Source of the DNA: Pseudomonas fluorescens
GTDB lineage: Bacteria > Pseudomonadota > Gammaproteobacteria > Pseudomonadales > Pseudomonadaceae
Length of the DNA: 64,000 bases
Assembly (NCBI RefSeq): GCF_018614775.1
Contig: NZ_JAGGOF010000090.1
Coordinates: forward strand, 1-64,000
Direction: 5' to 3'
Shown: positions 54,101 to 62,614 of the stretch, piece after piece
Numbering within the stretch: the first letter of the stretch is position 1
Layout of the letters: every line of letters starts with the position of its first letter
Made by a program: the position numbers and the translations under genes
The notes under the pieces: generated by a model
What the model was told of the DNA's origin: nothing
The model's input: the letters and a program-made list of their open reading frames with translations, nothing else
Databases searched by the model: none

Positions 54101-55273
54101 TTACAGCGGACGACCGATGCCGTTGCAGACGTTGGTGTTGCCGATGCTTTGAGCGCTCGAAGCGGTCAGGAAGCTGCCGCGGATGGCGGATTTCCAGGCA
54201 CCTGGCAGCGGCACAAAGCGGTTGGCCGTGATAGCCGCGTCGTTGCTGCTGGCCGCAGTGGCGTTGTAGTGACGGGTGAAGAAATCACGCACCTGGGTGG
54301 TTTGAGCAGCATTGGCGTAGCACTGGCTGAAGATCACGTTGGTGAAGCCCAGGATCGGGTAGCCGGTGGTTGGGTAAGGCACGACGCTTGGATCGTTAGG
54401 GTTGGCGACGGCAGCGAACACGGGTACCCAAGCGTTCGGGTTGGCGCGGTTGGCAGCGGCGGGAACAGCTACGGCGCTGATGGCAGCCGACACGTTGGCA
54501 GGTGCTGGGGAAACACCGGCAACACGGGCAACCTTGGTGGCGTCGTCCAGACCGGCCAGAGTCGTTGCGGCGTAATCCGGGCTCATGTAGGTGATGCGGC
54601 CCTGGGCAGCGTTCACCGCAGTCATCACAGCCTGGCTGCCAGTAGCGGCTACCGCGCCAGTTGGCAGGCCACCGCTATAGCTGGAGGCGAAGGTGGTGGT
54701 GACGGCGAAAGTGCCGGTTTCAGCGCACTTGGCGTTCAGGAAACGGGTGAACAGTTCAGTGGTGCCGCTGCTTTCTGCACGATATACCACGGTGATCGCG
54801 CCGGTGCGGCCAGAACCGGTGATCTGGCTCCAGTCGGTCAGACGGCCGGAGAACACGCCGCACAGTTGGTTGACGCTCAGATCAACGTTGGCAGTGCCAG
54901 TCTTGTTGAACGGAATGGCGACCGAAGTGGCCACCGAAGGCACCTGGATCAGCGGGCCCCAGGCGGCACCGTGAGCGGTGACGTAGTTGTTCAGCTCAGT
55001 GGTGCTGAGCTTGGAGTCGCTGCCGGCCCAGTGCACGTTCTTGCTGGTGTCGCCGGCCACGAACTTGGTGTAGTCGTTGTTCAGGAACGCCAGTTTGCCG
55101 TTGCCGCTGCCCACGCCGATGTAAGGGGCGAAACCGGCGGTCAGTACACCGGAAGTCTGGTACAGCGGTTGTGGCAAGGTCGCACCACCGCCATTGACAT
55201 CAGCCATGGCAGCCTGGGCGGCACAGAGGCCAGCGAGGGTCAGGGATACCGCGAGAACGTTGCGCTTAAACAT
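54101..55273 (-). CDS. DING-family secreted phosphate-binding protein (PstS/LapA-like)
   Basis: This 390-residue protein has a signal peptide cleaved at AMA-D25. The mature N-terminus DVNGGGATLPQPLYQTSGVL is a one-residue variant of the DINGGG start that names the family, and the phosphate-loop segments VGSGNGKLAFL and RAESSGTTELF are present. DING proteins bind phosphate tightly; the P. aeruginosa LapA-type members are secreted through the Hxc type II system under phosphate limitation, and the same machine is encoded next door here. A candidate Pho box lies 120 bp upstream, and AAAGGAGA precedes the start. Whether it has alkaline phosphatase activity cannot be read. Confidence 0.9.
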   Translation of the reverse strand: MFKRNVLAVSLTLAGLCAAQAAMADVNGGGATLPQPLYQTSGVLTAGFAPYIGVGSGNGKLAFLNNDYTKFVAGDTSKNVHWAGSDSKLSTTELNNYVTAHGAAWGPLIQVPSVATSVAIPFNKTGTANVDLSVNQLCGVFSGRLTDWSQITGSGRTGAITVVYRAESSGTTELFTRFLNAKCAETGTFAVTTTFASSYSGGLPTGAVAATGSQAVMTAVNAAQGRITYMSPDYAATTLAGLDDATKVARVAGVSPAPANVSAAISAVAVPAAANRANPNAWVPVFAAVANPNDPSVVPYPTTGYPILGFTNVIFSQCYANAAQTTQVRDFFTRHYNATAASSNDAAITANRFVPLPGAWKSAIRGSFLTASSAQSIGNTNVCNGIGRPL

Positions 55274-55393
55274 GAAGAATCTCCTTTCATCGTGTTCGTA
55301 CGTTAGGTAGGTGACGCATGCTTGCCGTCATGGCGCTCGGTCCGGTGCCGCAGGCGTTGGGTGAGGCCATGGGTTAGAAATTCGCAGGTTCCG

Positions 55394-55411
55394 GTGACAG
55401 ATAAAGGAAAA
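55394..55411 (-). promoter_or_regulatory. Candidate Pho box upstream of the DING gene
   Basis: On the minus strand TTTTCCT-TTAT-CTGTCAC has two 7-base half-sites at the 11-base period of PhoB boxes. The second half matches the CTGTCA[TC] consensus and the first matches it at four of seven positions. It points toward the DING start, about 121 bp away. Confidence 0.45.
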
Positions 55412-55647
55412 AACCTCGGGAGCTGAAGGCTGATTCCGCGGGTTTTTTCTCGGGTGTTCGAGGGCTCTAGAGCGGGATTCACAGCCGGTTCGACGGCAAA
55501 GTCACAGGGGTTTGTGGTGGGGCTGGCGGCGGGTGGTCGCGGGCGGCGGAAGATGACAGAACGGGGAACCCGAGTTTGAGCCGGGTGAGGCTCGGGAGGT
55601 GTGCCGGCGGCCAGATTTTTTTTGCCTGGCCGCTTTTGTGGGGGAAC

Positions 55648-55738
55648 CTGTGGGAGCAAAGCTTGCTCGCGATACAGGCAACTCGATTCAAGCGGGACCG
55701 CGACGATTTCATCGCGGGCAAGCCTTGCTCCCACAGGT
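55648..55738. repeat. REP pair downstream of gspF
   Basis: Facing REP cores lie at about 55648-55673 and 55711-55738, just past the gspF stop. Confidence 0.85.
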
Positions 55739-55762
55739 TTTGTGTCAGCTGGGGGTGCGTGG

Positions 55763-56974
55763 TTATTGCACCAACTGATTGATCTCGATGATCGGCAGCA
55801 GCACCGCCATGACGATCACCAGCACCACGCCGCCCATGATCACGATCATCAGCGGTTCCAGCAGTGCGGTCATGCCCATGGCCCGGCGTTCAATGTCGCG
55901 GGACAGGGTTTGCGCGGCGCGTTCGAGCATCGGCGGCAGGCAGCCGGTTTTCTCGCCGCTGGCAATCAGGTGGATCAGTATCGGCGGGAAGACTTTTTCC
56001 ACCCGCAAGGCCGCCGCCAGGTTGACCCCTTCGCGGACCTTGGCGGTGGCGTCGCTGACGCTCAGGCTCAAACGGTCATTGGATAAGGTCTGCCGTGCCG
56101 CCTCCAGCGCCCGCAGCAGCGGCACCCCCGCTCCCCCGAGGATCGCCAGGGTCGAGGCAAATCGCGCGGTATTGAGGCCCAGCACGAAACGCCCGATCAG
56201 CGGCAGGCGCAGCACCCGCGCATGCCAGTTCAGCCGTGCCGTTGGGTTGCGCAAATACATCCGCCACCCCCAGAAGCCGCCGGCCAGAACGCAGAAACAC
56301 AGCCCACCCCAGGCACGGATGAAATCGCTGGCGGTGAGCATCGCCAGGGTCAGTCCCGGCAGGTCTTGCCGAGCCTGGGAGAACGCACTGACCACCTGGG
56401 GCACGACGTAGCTGAGCAGGAAAATCACGATGGCGATCGACACCAGCCCGACCACGCCCGGGTAGATGAACGCCGTGAGGATCTTGCCCCGCAGGTTGTT
56501 GCGTTCCTCGATGTAATCCGCCAGTCGCTCCATGACCTGGGCCAGGTCGCCGGACTCTTCGCCGGCGGCGATCAGCGCCCGATAGATTTCCGGAAAGTCC
56601 CGAGGCCGCGCCGCCAGCGCCTCGGCCAGGCGCATGCCGCTGCGCACATCGGCGCGTACCGCGCTCAGGGTCTGGGCGATGTGCTTGCGTTCGGCCTGTT
56701 CCACCGTGGCGCTCAGCGCCGCTTCCAGCGGCAGGCTCGCGCCCAACAGGCTCGCCAGTTGCCGGGTGGCCCAGGCCAGGTCGTTGTCCGAAAGCCTGGC
56801 GCTGAACAGCCCGCCGCCATTGGCCTGTGCGGTGTTGCGCTCGGCCTCGACCTGCAACGCGGTCAGCCCGCGACTGCGCAGCAGGCTGAACGCCGCGCTC
56901 TGGCTGTCCGCTTCCAGGTGCCCGGATTGGACCTTGCCCTGGGCGTCGGCGGCCTCGAAACGGTAGCGATTCAT
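55763..56974 (-). CDS. gspF: Type II secretion inner-membrane protein GspF (HxcS-like)
   Basis: This 403-residue platform protein has two T2SSF repeats (about 70-195 and 270-395) and three TM helices (about 168-190, 222-240, 372-395). The repeat signature appears as ALIAAGEESGDLAQVMERLADY and HLIASGEKTGCLPPMLERAA. It links the assembly ATPase to pseudopilus growth. Its start overlaps the gspE stop by one base. It is the last gene of the secretion operon before the DING cargo gene, the order of hxcR-hxcS-lapA in P. aeruginosa. Confidence 0.94.
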   Translation of the reverse strand: MNRYRFEAADAQGKVQSGHLEADSQSAAFSLLRSRGLTALQVEAERNTAQANGGGLFSARLSDNDLAWATRQLASLLGASLPLEAALSATVEQAERKHIAQTLSAVRADVRSGMRLAEALAARPRDFPEIYRALIAAGEESGDLAQVMERLADYIEERNNLRGKILTAFIYPGVVGLVSIAIVIFLLSYVVPQVVSAFSQARQDLPGLTLAMLTASDFIRAWGGLCFCVLAGGFWGWRMYLRNPTARLNWHARVLRLPLIGRFVLGLNTARFASTLAILGGAGVPLLRALEAARQTLSNDRLSLSVSDATAKVREGVNLAAALRVEKVFPPILIHLIASGEKTGCLPPMLERAAQTLSRDIERRAMGMTALLEPLMIVIMGGVVLVIVMAVLLPIIEINQLVQ

Positions 56975-58392
56975 CAGGCGTCCCGTGTCACGCGCAGGAT
57001 TTCTTCCGGCGCGGTGGCGCCGCTGCGCACCCAGCGCTCACCGTCCTCGCGCAGGCTGAACATGCCGGCTTGGCGGGCGGCGGCGCGCAGGGCCTGTTCG
57101 CCGGCGCCCTGGTGGATGAGCGTGCGGATGTCGTCGTCGATGCAGAACAACTCATGGATGCCGGTCCGGCCGCTGTAGCCGGTCTGGTTGCAACTTGCGC
57201 AGCCCACCGGGCGCCAGGTGCCGGGCGCAGCCGGATCCGGTTGCTTGCAGTTCGAACACAACCGGCGCACCAAGCGCTGGGCCAGCACGCCCAGCATCGA
57301 CGAGGCCAGCAGGAACGGCTCGACGCCCATGTCGATCAGCCGGTTGACGGCCGACACCGCATCGTTGGTGTGCAGGGTCGCCAGCACCAGATGCCCGGTG
57401 AGGGACGCCTGCACGGCAATCTGTGCGGTCTCCAGGTCGCGGATCTCGCCGATCATGATGATGTCCGGGTCCTGGCGCAGGATCGCCCGCAGCGCCAGGG
57501 CGAAGGTCATGTCGATCTTGGCGTTGACCTGGATCTGGCTGATGCCCGGCAGGTCGTATTCCACCGGGTCCTCGACGGTGAGAATGTTGTGGACGCTGGC
57601 GTCCAGTCGGGCCAGGGCGGCATAGAGGCTGGTGGTCTTGCCGCTGCCGGTGGGGCCGGTGACCAGCACGATGCCGTGGGGTTGGCGAATCAGGTGATCG
57701 AGCTTGCCCAGCACGGCGGCGTCCATGCCCAGGGTTTCCAGTTGCAGGCGCCCGGCCTGCTTGTCCAGCAGGCGCATGACCACCCGTTCGCCGTGGCCGG
57801 TGGGCACCGTCGAGACCCGGATGTCGATGGGCCGCCCGGCCACGCGCAAGGCAATGCGACCGTCCTGGGGCAAGCGTTTCTCGGCGATGTCGAGCTGGGC
57901 CATGATTTTGATCCGCGACACCAGCGCGCCGTGCAGGGCCTTGCGTGGCGAGACCACGTCGCGCAGGGTGCCGTCGACCCGGTAGCGCACCACCGAATGG
58001 GTCTCGAAGGGTTCGATGTGAATGTCGCTGGCCTCGTCCCGCGCGGCCTGGGTCAGCAAGGCGTTGATCATGCGGATCACCGGTGCGCCATCCTGGGTGT
58101 CCAGCAGGTCGGTGATCTCGGGGATGTCTTGCATCAGGCGGTCGAGGTCCACCTCGTTCTCCGCCGCGCCCACCACGGCGGCGGCGCTGCCGGTGTCGGC
58201 GTAGGCCGTGTTGAGCAGGCCGTCGAGTTCCTCGTCGCGGACCCGCTCCAGGCGCACCTCGCCGAACTGACGGCGCACCTCGCTGATGGACCAGCCGGGC
58301 GTGGACGGACACACCATCAACACCGCGCCCTCGTCGCCCTGGCGCAGAACCAGGCGCTGGGCCTTGGCCCAGGCGTATGGGAGGGTGTTCAT
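56974..58392 (-). CDS. gspE: Type II secretion ATPase GspE (HxcR-like)
   Basis: This 472-residue cytoplasmic ATPase drives pseudopilus assembly. Walker A is GPTGSGKTTSLYA, the Asp box VEDPVEYDL, and Walker B PDIIMIGEIRDLETA, with the His box in LVLATLHTNDAVSAVNRL. Next comes the four-Cys zinc motif of GspE proteins (CSNC, then CASC). The N1E domain that contacts GspL is short. A REP pair lies between this gene and gspD, so its translation is not directly coupled to the upstream part of the operon. Confidence 0.95.
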   Translation of the reverse strand: MNTLPYAWAKAQRLVLRQGDEGAVLMVCPSTPGWSISEVRRQFGEVRLERVRDEELDGLLNTAYADTGSAAAVVGAAENEVDLDRLMQDIPEITDLLDTQDGAPVIRMINALLTQAARDEASDIHIEPFETHSVVRYRVDGTLRDVVSPRKALHGALVSRIKIMAQLDIAEKRLPQDGRIALRVAGRPIDIRVSTVPTGHGERVVMRLLDKQAGRLQLETLGMDAAVLGKLDHLIRQPHGIVLVTGPTGSGKTTSLYAALARLDASVHNILTVEDPVEYDLPGISQIQVNAKIDMTFALALRAILRQDPDIIMIGEIRDLETAQIAVQASLTGHLVLATLHTNDAVSAVNRLIDMGVEPFLLASSMLGVLAQRLVRRLCSNCKQPDPAAPGTWRPVGCASCNQTGYSGRTGIHELFCIDDDIRTLIHQGAGEQALRAAARQAGMFSLREDGERWVRSGATAPEEILRVTRDA

Positions 58393-58418
58393 GCCATCAC
58401 CTCGGGTCCAGCAATCCC

Positions 58419-58511
58419 CTGTGGGAGCGAGCCTGCTCGCGATACCGGTGTGTCAGCTTGCCTGGATGCTGGCTGGATGCCCCTCATCGCGAGCAGGCTC
58501 GCTCCCACAGG
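58419..58511. repeat. REP pair splitting the type II secretion operon
   Basis: Facing REP cores at about 58419-58444 and 58485-58511 sit between gspD (stop 58523) and gspE (start 58392), where all other junctions of the operon overlap or are a few bases apart. Confidence 0.88.
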
Positions 58512-58522
58512 ATTGGTGTTCA

Positions 58523-60877
58523 TCAATGCGTACCTGCTTCAGCCGGCACCGCCTTGATCACCGCCCTTGGGGTTTGCAGGCCGGCGGGGCTAGCACCGGG
58601 GATTGCCCGGGCCGACGCCGGCAGTTGCGGTGCCTGGATGTCGGGCATGGCCCAGCTGCGTTCCGGTTGCAGCAGGCCCTGAGCGCGGCGCATGAAGTCG
58701 TAGCGGTTGAGGGTGATGCTGCGCCCCGCCGCCGTGTCGCGGATGATGTAGGGCCGCAGGAACACCATCAGGTTGGTCTTGGTGGTCTGCCGGCTTTCGT
58801 TGCGAAACAGCGCACCAATGCCGGGTATCGTCGACAACCATGGCACCGCGTCATTGCTCTGGCTGTAGCCATCCTGCAACAGCCCACCAAGGACCATGAT
58901 CTGCCCGTCGTCCAGCAGGATGCTGGTGTCGATGGCGCGCTTGTTGGTGACAATCCCCGTGGTGCTCGAAGCACGGTTGTCGACGCTGCTGACCTCTTGG
59001 TAAATGTCGAGCTTGACCGTGCCGCCCTCGGAAATCTGCGGCCGGACATTCAGCTTCAAACCGACTTCTTCACGGGTCACGGTCTGGAACGGGTTGTTGC
59101 TGGTGCCCCCGCCGCCGGTGACGTAGCTGCCGCTGACGAACGGAATGGTCTGGCCGACAAAGATGCTCGCCGCTTCGTTGTCCAGGGTCAGCAGGTTCGG
59201 CGTCGACAACACATTGGTACCGCCCTTGCTCTTCAAGGCCCGCGCCAGCACCTTGAGGTCGAGGATCTTGCCGATGCCAGGGATGTCCACGGTGCCGTTG
59301 ACCAGGCCCAGGTTCAGGCCCCGGGGCAGCACGTCAATGCTGGTCTTGCCATTGAGGTTGAGCCCGGTGCCACCGAGGTTGACCCCACCGATCACCCCGC
59401 TGCCGCCAAGGTTGCCGGTCTGCCACTGCACGCCGAACTCGCTGGCGTCGTCCTCACCCACTTCGACGATCAGGCTCTCGATCACCACTTGGGCGCGGCG
59501 CTGGTCGAGCAGGTCGATGACTTCGCGCAGGTTGCGGTACAGCGGGTCCGGCGCGGAGATGAGCAAGGTATTGGTGGTGGCATCCGCCTGGATGGTCACC
59601 CCACCCGCGCTGAAGGCGGTGTTCTGCTCGTTCTTGGTCGCGGACGTGGCCTGCCCGCTGCTGCCCTGGGCGTAGCCATTGCTGCCGGTGGAAGTACCCG
59701 CGTCCGTGGTGGTGCTGCCCTCGCCGCTGCCTTGGCCGCTCTGGCCGTTGGTACTGGCGCCCATGCCGCTAAGCACCGAGCGCGAGTTGTCGTTGCCCTC
59801 GCCTTCGCTTTCGCCGGTGAGCAAGCCGCGCAAGGCCTGGGCCAGTTTGCCGGCCTGGGCATTGCGCAGGTAGACCACGTGCAGGTTGCTCGGGTTGTTC
59901 TGGGCGTTATCGAGCTTGTAGATCAGGTTGCGCGCCAGCTCGGTGCGCTCGGGGCTGCCGGCACGGATGATGATCGCGTTGGAGCGCGGGTCGCCGATCA
60001 CGTTGATTTTCTGGGTCTGGTCGCCGCCCTGGGTTTCCAGCAGGTCGGAGACCATCTGGGCGATGTCCACGGCGATGCCGTTCTGGATCGGCACCACGTC
60101 GGTGTCGATGGCACTCGGGGTGTCGATGCCCTCGATCAGCTGCGCGACCCGCGACAGGTTCTCGGCGTAATCGGTGACGACGATGGTGTTGTTGCCGGGG
60201 TAGGCATTGATCGGGTTGTTCGGCGACACGATCGGCCGCAGCACCGGGATCAGGTTCACCGCGTTCTCGTACTGCAGCCGGAACGTGCGGGTCAGCATGC
60301 CGTTACCGGCGGGTTTGTCGGCGCTGTAGATCGGCCCGCCCAGCAGCTTGGCGTCGGCCTCGGGCACCACTTGGGCGACGCCGCCGACGTCCACCACACT
60401 GAAGCCTTGCATGCGCAGCGCCGCCAGCAACATGTCGTAGGCCTGGCTGGCCGGCACCTGGCCCTCGGACACCAGCGTCAGGTTGCCCTTGACCCGGGGG
60501 TCCACCAGGAACTGCTGGCCGGTGGCGCGGGACAATGCGCGCACCACCGCCTGGATATCCGCCTCGACGAAGTTCAGCGTCACCGGTTGATCACCCAGCG
60601 GGGTGCGCGTGGGCGGATGACTGCGCGGCTCACGAGCGCGGGAGGTCAGGTCGACCTGATGCCGCACCGCCGGCTTGGCTTCACGCGCCGCCTGGGCGCG
60701 CTGGCGATCGAGCAAGGCATCGCCGCTGCGTTGGGTGCTGCCCAACGGCACGCCCAGCTCACTGTCCACCAGCAACGGTGGCTGCGACGCGGGCGGCGTG
60801 CTGTTGCACGCGCTCAATGCGAGCAACAACAGCGGCGCGGCCTTGCGCCAATGACGTGGGTAACGGGCCCCCTTCAT
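58523..60877 (-). CDS. gspD: Type II liposecretin GspD (HxcQ-like)
   Basis: This 784-residue outer-membrane secretin ends its signal with the lipobox LALSAC, Cys24 being the lipidated residue with Asn at +2. This makes it a lipoprotein like HxcQ of P. aeruginosa, which reaches the outer membrane without a pilotin. N0-N3 domains span about 95-450. A Gly/Ser/Thr/Asn-rich insert of ~60 residues lies around 350-410, inside N3. The secretin core ends with VPWLSTIPGIGALFR and LMVFLRPYIIRD. The start overlaps the gspM stop by four bases (ATGA). Confidence 0.95.
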   Translation of the reverse strand: MKGARYPRHWRKAAPLLLLALSACNSTPPASQPPLLVDSELGVPLGSTQRSGDALLDRQRAQAAREAKPAVRHQVDLTSRAREPRSHPPTRTPLGDQPVTLNFVEADIQAVVRALSRATGQQFLVDPRVKGNLTLVSEGQVPASQAYDMLLAALRMQGFSVVDVGGVAQVVPEADAKLLGGPIYSADKPAGNGMLTRTFRLQYENAVNLIPVLRPIVSPNNPINAYPGNNTIVVTDYAENLSRVAQLIEGIDTPSAIDTDVVPIQNGIAVDIAQMVSDLLETQGGDQTQKINVIGDPRSNAIIIRAGSPERTELARNLIYKLDNAQNNPSNLHVVYLRNAQAGKLAQALRGLLTGESEGEGNDNSRSVLSGMGASTNGQSGQGSGEGSTTTDAGTSTGSNGYAQGSSGQATSATKNEQNTAFSAGGVTIQADATTNTLLISAPDPLYRNLREVIDLLDQRRAQVVIESLIVEVGEDDASEFGVQWQTGNLGGSGVIGGVNLGGTGLNLNGKTSIDVLPRGLNLGLVNGTVDIPGIGKILDLKVLARALKSKGGTNVLSTPNLLTLDNEAASIFVGQTIPFVSGSYVTGGGGTSNNPFQTVTREEVGLKLNVRPQISEGGTVKLDIYQEVSSVDNRASSTTGIVTNKRAIDTSILLDDGQIMVLGGLLQDGYSQSNDAVPWLSTIPGIGALFRNESRQTTKTNLMVFLRPYIIRDTAAGRSITLNRYDFMRRAQGLLQPERSWAMPDIQAPQLPASARAIPGASPAGLQTPRAVIKAVPAEAGTH

Positions 60878-61440
60878 GAAGCTTCCTTAGCGCCTTGCGC
60901 CTGATGCATGCGAACGGTTCCGGACAGGGTGCCGGCAGTATTGTCGAGGTGAGCGGAGCTGGCCGTGGCCGTGCGTTGCAAACGCGCTTCGATCACTTCC
61001 AGGGAAAACTGTCCGGGGTTGCTCAGTAACCAACTGATCGCCCCCTCGGCCGGCGCGTCGGTAAAGGTGAGTTGCCAGGCATCAAGGGCCCCGGTGCCGG
61101 GCCCTTGCAACTGGTAGTGCTCGTTCAGGCCGCTGGCGTCGAGGGTCTGACGCAGGGCAGCCTCCAGGGACTGGCCCGGCACCGGCCCAGCGACGTCGCG
61201 CAGCAGCACTTCGAGGGCTTCGGTCTGCGAGCGCAACTTGGGGGTTTCGGCCTGCCAGTAGGCGATGGTTTTCAGCGGCGGCTCGATCAAGCCCAGCCAG
61301 ACCAGGCAACCGCCCAGCACCAGCGCGCTGACGGACACGGCGCGGCGTTCGCGCGGCGCCAGACCCTGCCAGAATGTCCGGCACCGGCTGAGCACGGTTT
61401 GCCAGCGTGCGCTCAGCGCGGCCAGGGGAGGCTTATTCAT
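60874..61440 (-). CDS. gspM: Type II secretion protein GspM (HxcZ-like)
   Basis: This 188-residue bitopic protein has a short cytoplasmic N-terminus, one TM helix (about 30-52, VSVSALVLGGCLVWLGLIEPP) and a periplasmic ferredoxin-like part. Sequence identity in this family is low; identity rests on topology, size and position between gspL and gspD. It should pair with GspL in the inner-membrane platform. ATG 61440 overlaps the gspL end by eight bases; the longer upstream frame lies inside gspL and is not used. Confidence 0.85.
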   Translation of the reverse strand: MNKPPLAALSARWQTVLSRCRTFWQGLAPRERRAVSVSALVLGGCLVWLGLIEPPLKTIAYWQAETPKLRSQTEALEVLLRDVAGPVPGQSLEAALRQTLDASGLNEHYQLQGPGTGALDAWQLTFTDAPAEGAISWLLSNPGQFSLEVIEARLQRTATASSAHLDNTAGTLSGTVRMHQAQGAKEAS

Positions 61441-62614
61441 CGTCGTCTTCCGGGGTTTCATCTGCGGTGTCCGGCGCTGCCTGGTCGGTCGGTGCCATGC
61501 GCAGGATCCAGCCCTGGTCGATGGCGACGACGTCAACGCCGGCCTGGGCCAGGGAAGCTTTCCAGTCGTCCTCGCTGGACGTTTTCGGCGCATCGGCCAC
61601 GACATCCAGGCGCAGTTCACCGTTCTCGAACACCAGCGCCTGGGCATTGCCGCTCATGAACGGCATGGCGCTGCCCGCCTGCCGCACCAGGCTGGCGAAG
61701 CGTTGGCCCGGATCGGTCGCCGTACCGTTCTGGCGCGCAGCGATTTGCTGGCGGGCCTGTTGCAGCGGGTTGAGAATCACCGGCACTTCAGGAAACGCCT
61801 GCTTCACCCGCAGGCTCATCTGCGCCTTGAGCCGTTGGCCTTCGGCGGCCTCACGGGCGGCGTAGAGGTTCAGCCCAGCCACCCAGATCGTCACTGCCAC
61901 CGCGCAGAACGCCGCCGCCCGGCCCCAACCGCCGCGCCCGGCGACGTTGCGTCCCAGCCCGGCATGCAACCCCCAGCCCGGCGCGGCGCCGGTCCAGCGC
62001 TGGGTCTCAGCCAACGCAGTGATCGAAGCGTGAGGCGGCGGTTCGCCTATCCAGCTCAGCCCGGCGCCCGCCTCCATCAGCCACTCGCCCAACCCATCGT
62101 CCTGCAACGGCTGTACCTCGGCATGCTGTGGCCCGTGGCGCACCAGCAAGTGACCGTCGTCGATGCACGCGACAGGGCCGGCCAGCACGGGCAAGGCATA
62201 AGCGGCTGGATAAAGGCCCCGCAGCTTGAGGCCGGCCTGGTGCAGCAACTGACCCAACCGGTCGAGCGCTGCCCGCTCCAGCCAGGTGATCTGTACTTGA
62301 CCGTCATCCCCCCGCGGGCTGTGAGCCACCTGCCTGTGTTCGCTGGCGCCAAGCATCAAGGCCTGGGCCGCGCACGTCACCGCTGCGGTGATTTTTGCAG
62401 GTGGCAACGGTGGCAATTCCAGGCGGGTCAGCACGCTGTCGCGGGGATGCAGAAAGCACTCCACCGCCAGGTGCTTGCCGCCCAGGCCCAACGCCTTGAG
62501 GTTGCTGCGCCCGTGCTCATGCACCTGGCCCTGGCGATCCAGCCGGGCAAACGCCACCGGGCTATCGAGGTCCAGCTCGGCCAGCGGCGCCAGTGCCACG
62601 CGCAAGCCGGTCAT
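61433..62614 (-). CDS. gspL: Type II secretion protein GspL (HxcY-like)
   Basis: This 393-residue protein has a cytoplasmic actin-like N-terminal part (about 1-235), one TM helix (about 238-256, AAAFCAVAVTIWVAGLNLYAA) and a periplasmic domain ending in an acidic tail (DTADETPEDDDE). GspL anchors the GspE ATPase to the membrane and binds GspM. Start 62614 overlaps gspK by four bases. Confidence 0.9.
   Translation of the reverse strand: MTGLRVALAPLAELDLDSPVAFARLDRQGQVHEHGRSNLKALGLGGKHLAVECFLHPRDSVLTRLELPPLPPAKITAAVTCAAQALMLGASEHRQVAHSPRGDDGQVQITWLERAALDRLGQLLHQAGLKLRGLYPAAYALPVLAGPVACIDDGHLLVRHGPQHAEVQPLQDDGLGEWLMEAGAGLSWIGEPPPHASITALAETQRWTGAAPGWGLHAGLGRNVAGRGGWGRAAAFCAVAVTIWVAGLNLYAAREAAEGQRLKAQMSLRVKQAFPEVPVILNPLQQARQQIAARQNGTATDPGQRFASLVRQAGSAMPFMSGNAQALVFENGELRLDVVADAPKTSSEDDWKASLAQAGVDVVAIDQGWILRMAPTDQAAPDTADETPEDDDE

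Larger units (their letters stand above)
55274..55762. other. Intergenic region between gspF and the DING gene
   Basis: This 489-bp gap in an otherwise compact minus-strand cluster contains a candidate Pho box (55394-55411), AAAAAACC and GGTTTTTT inverted at 55406-55413 and 55441-55448, and a REP pair (55648-55738). A short minus-strand open frame at 55303-55734 runs through the REPs and is not convincing. The DING promoter must lie here. Confidence 0.7.

Noticed and set aside
55303..55734. Minus-strand open frame of 143 codons between gspF and the DING gene
   Set aside because: It starts within a REP pair and overlaps the candidate Pho box; no domain or ribosome-binding site is seen.
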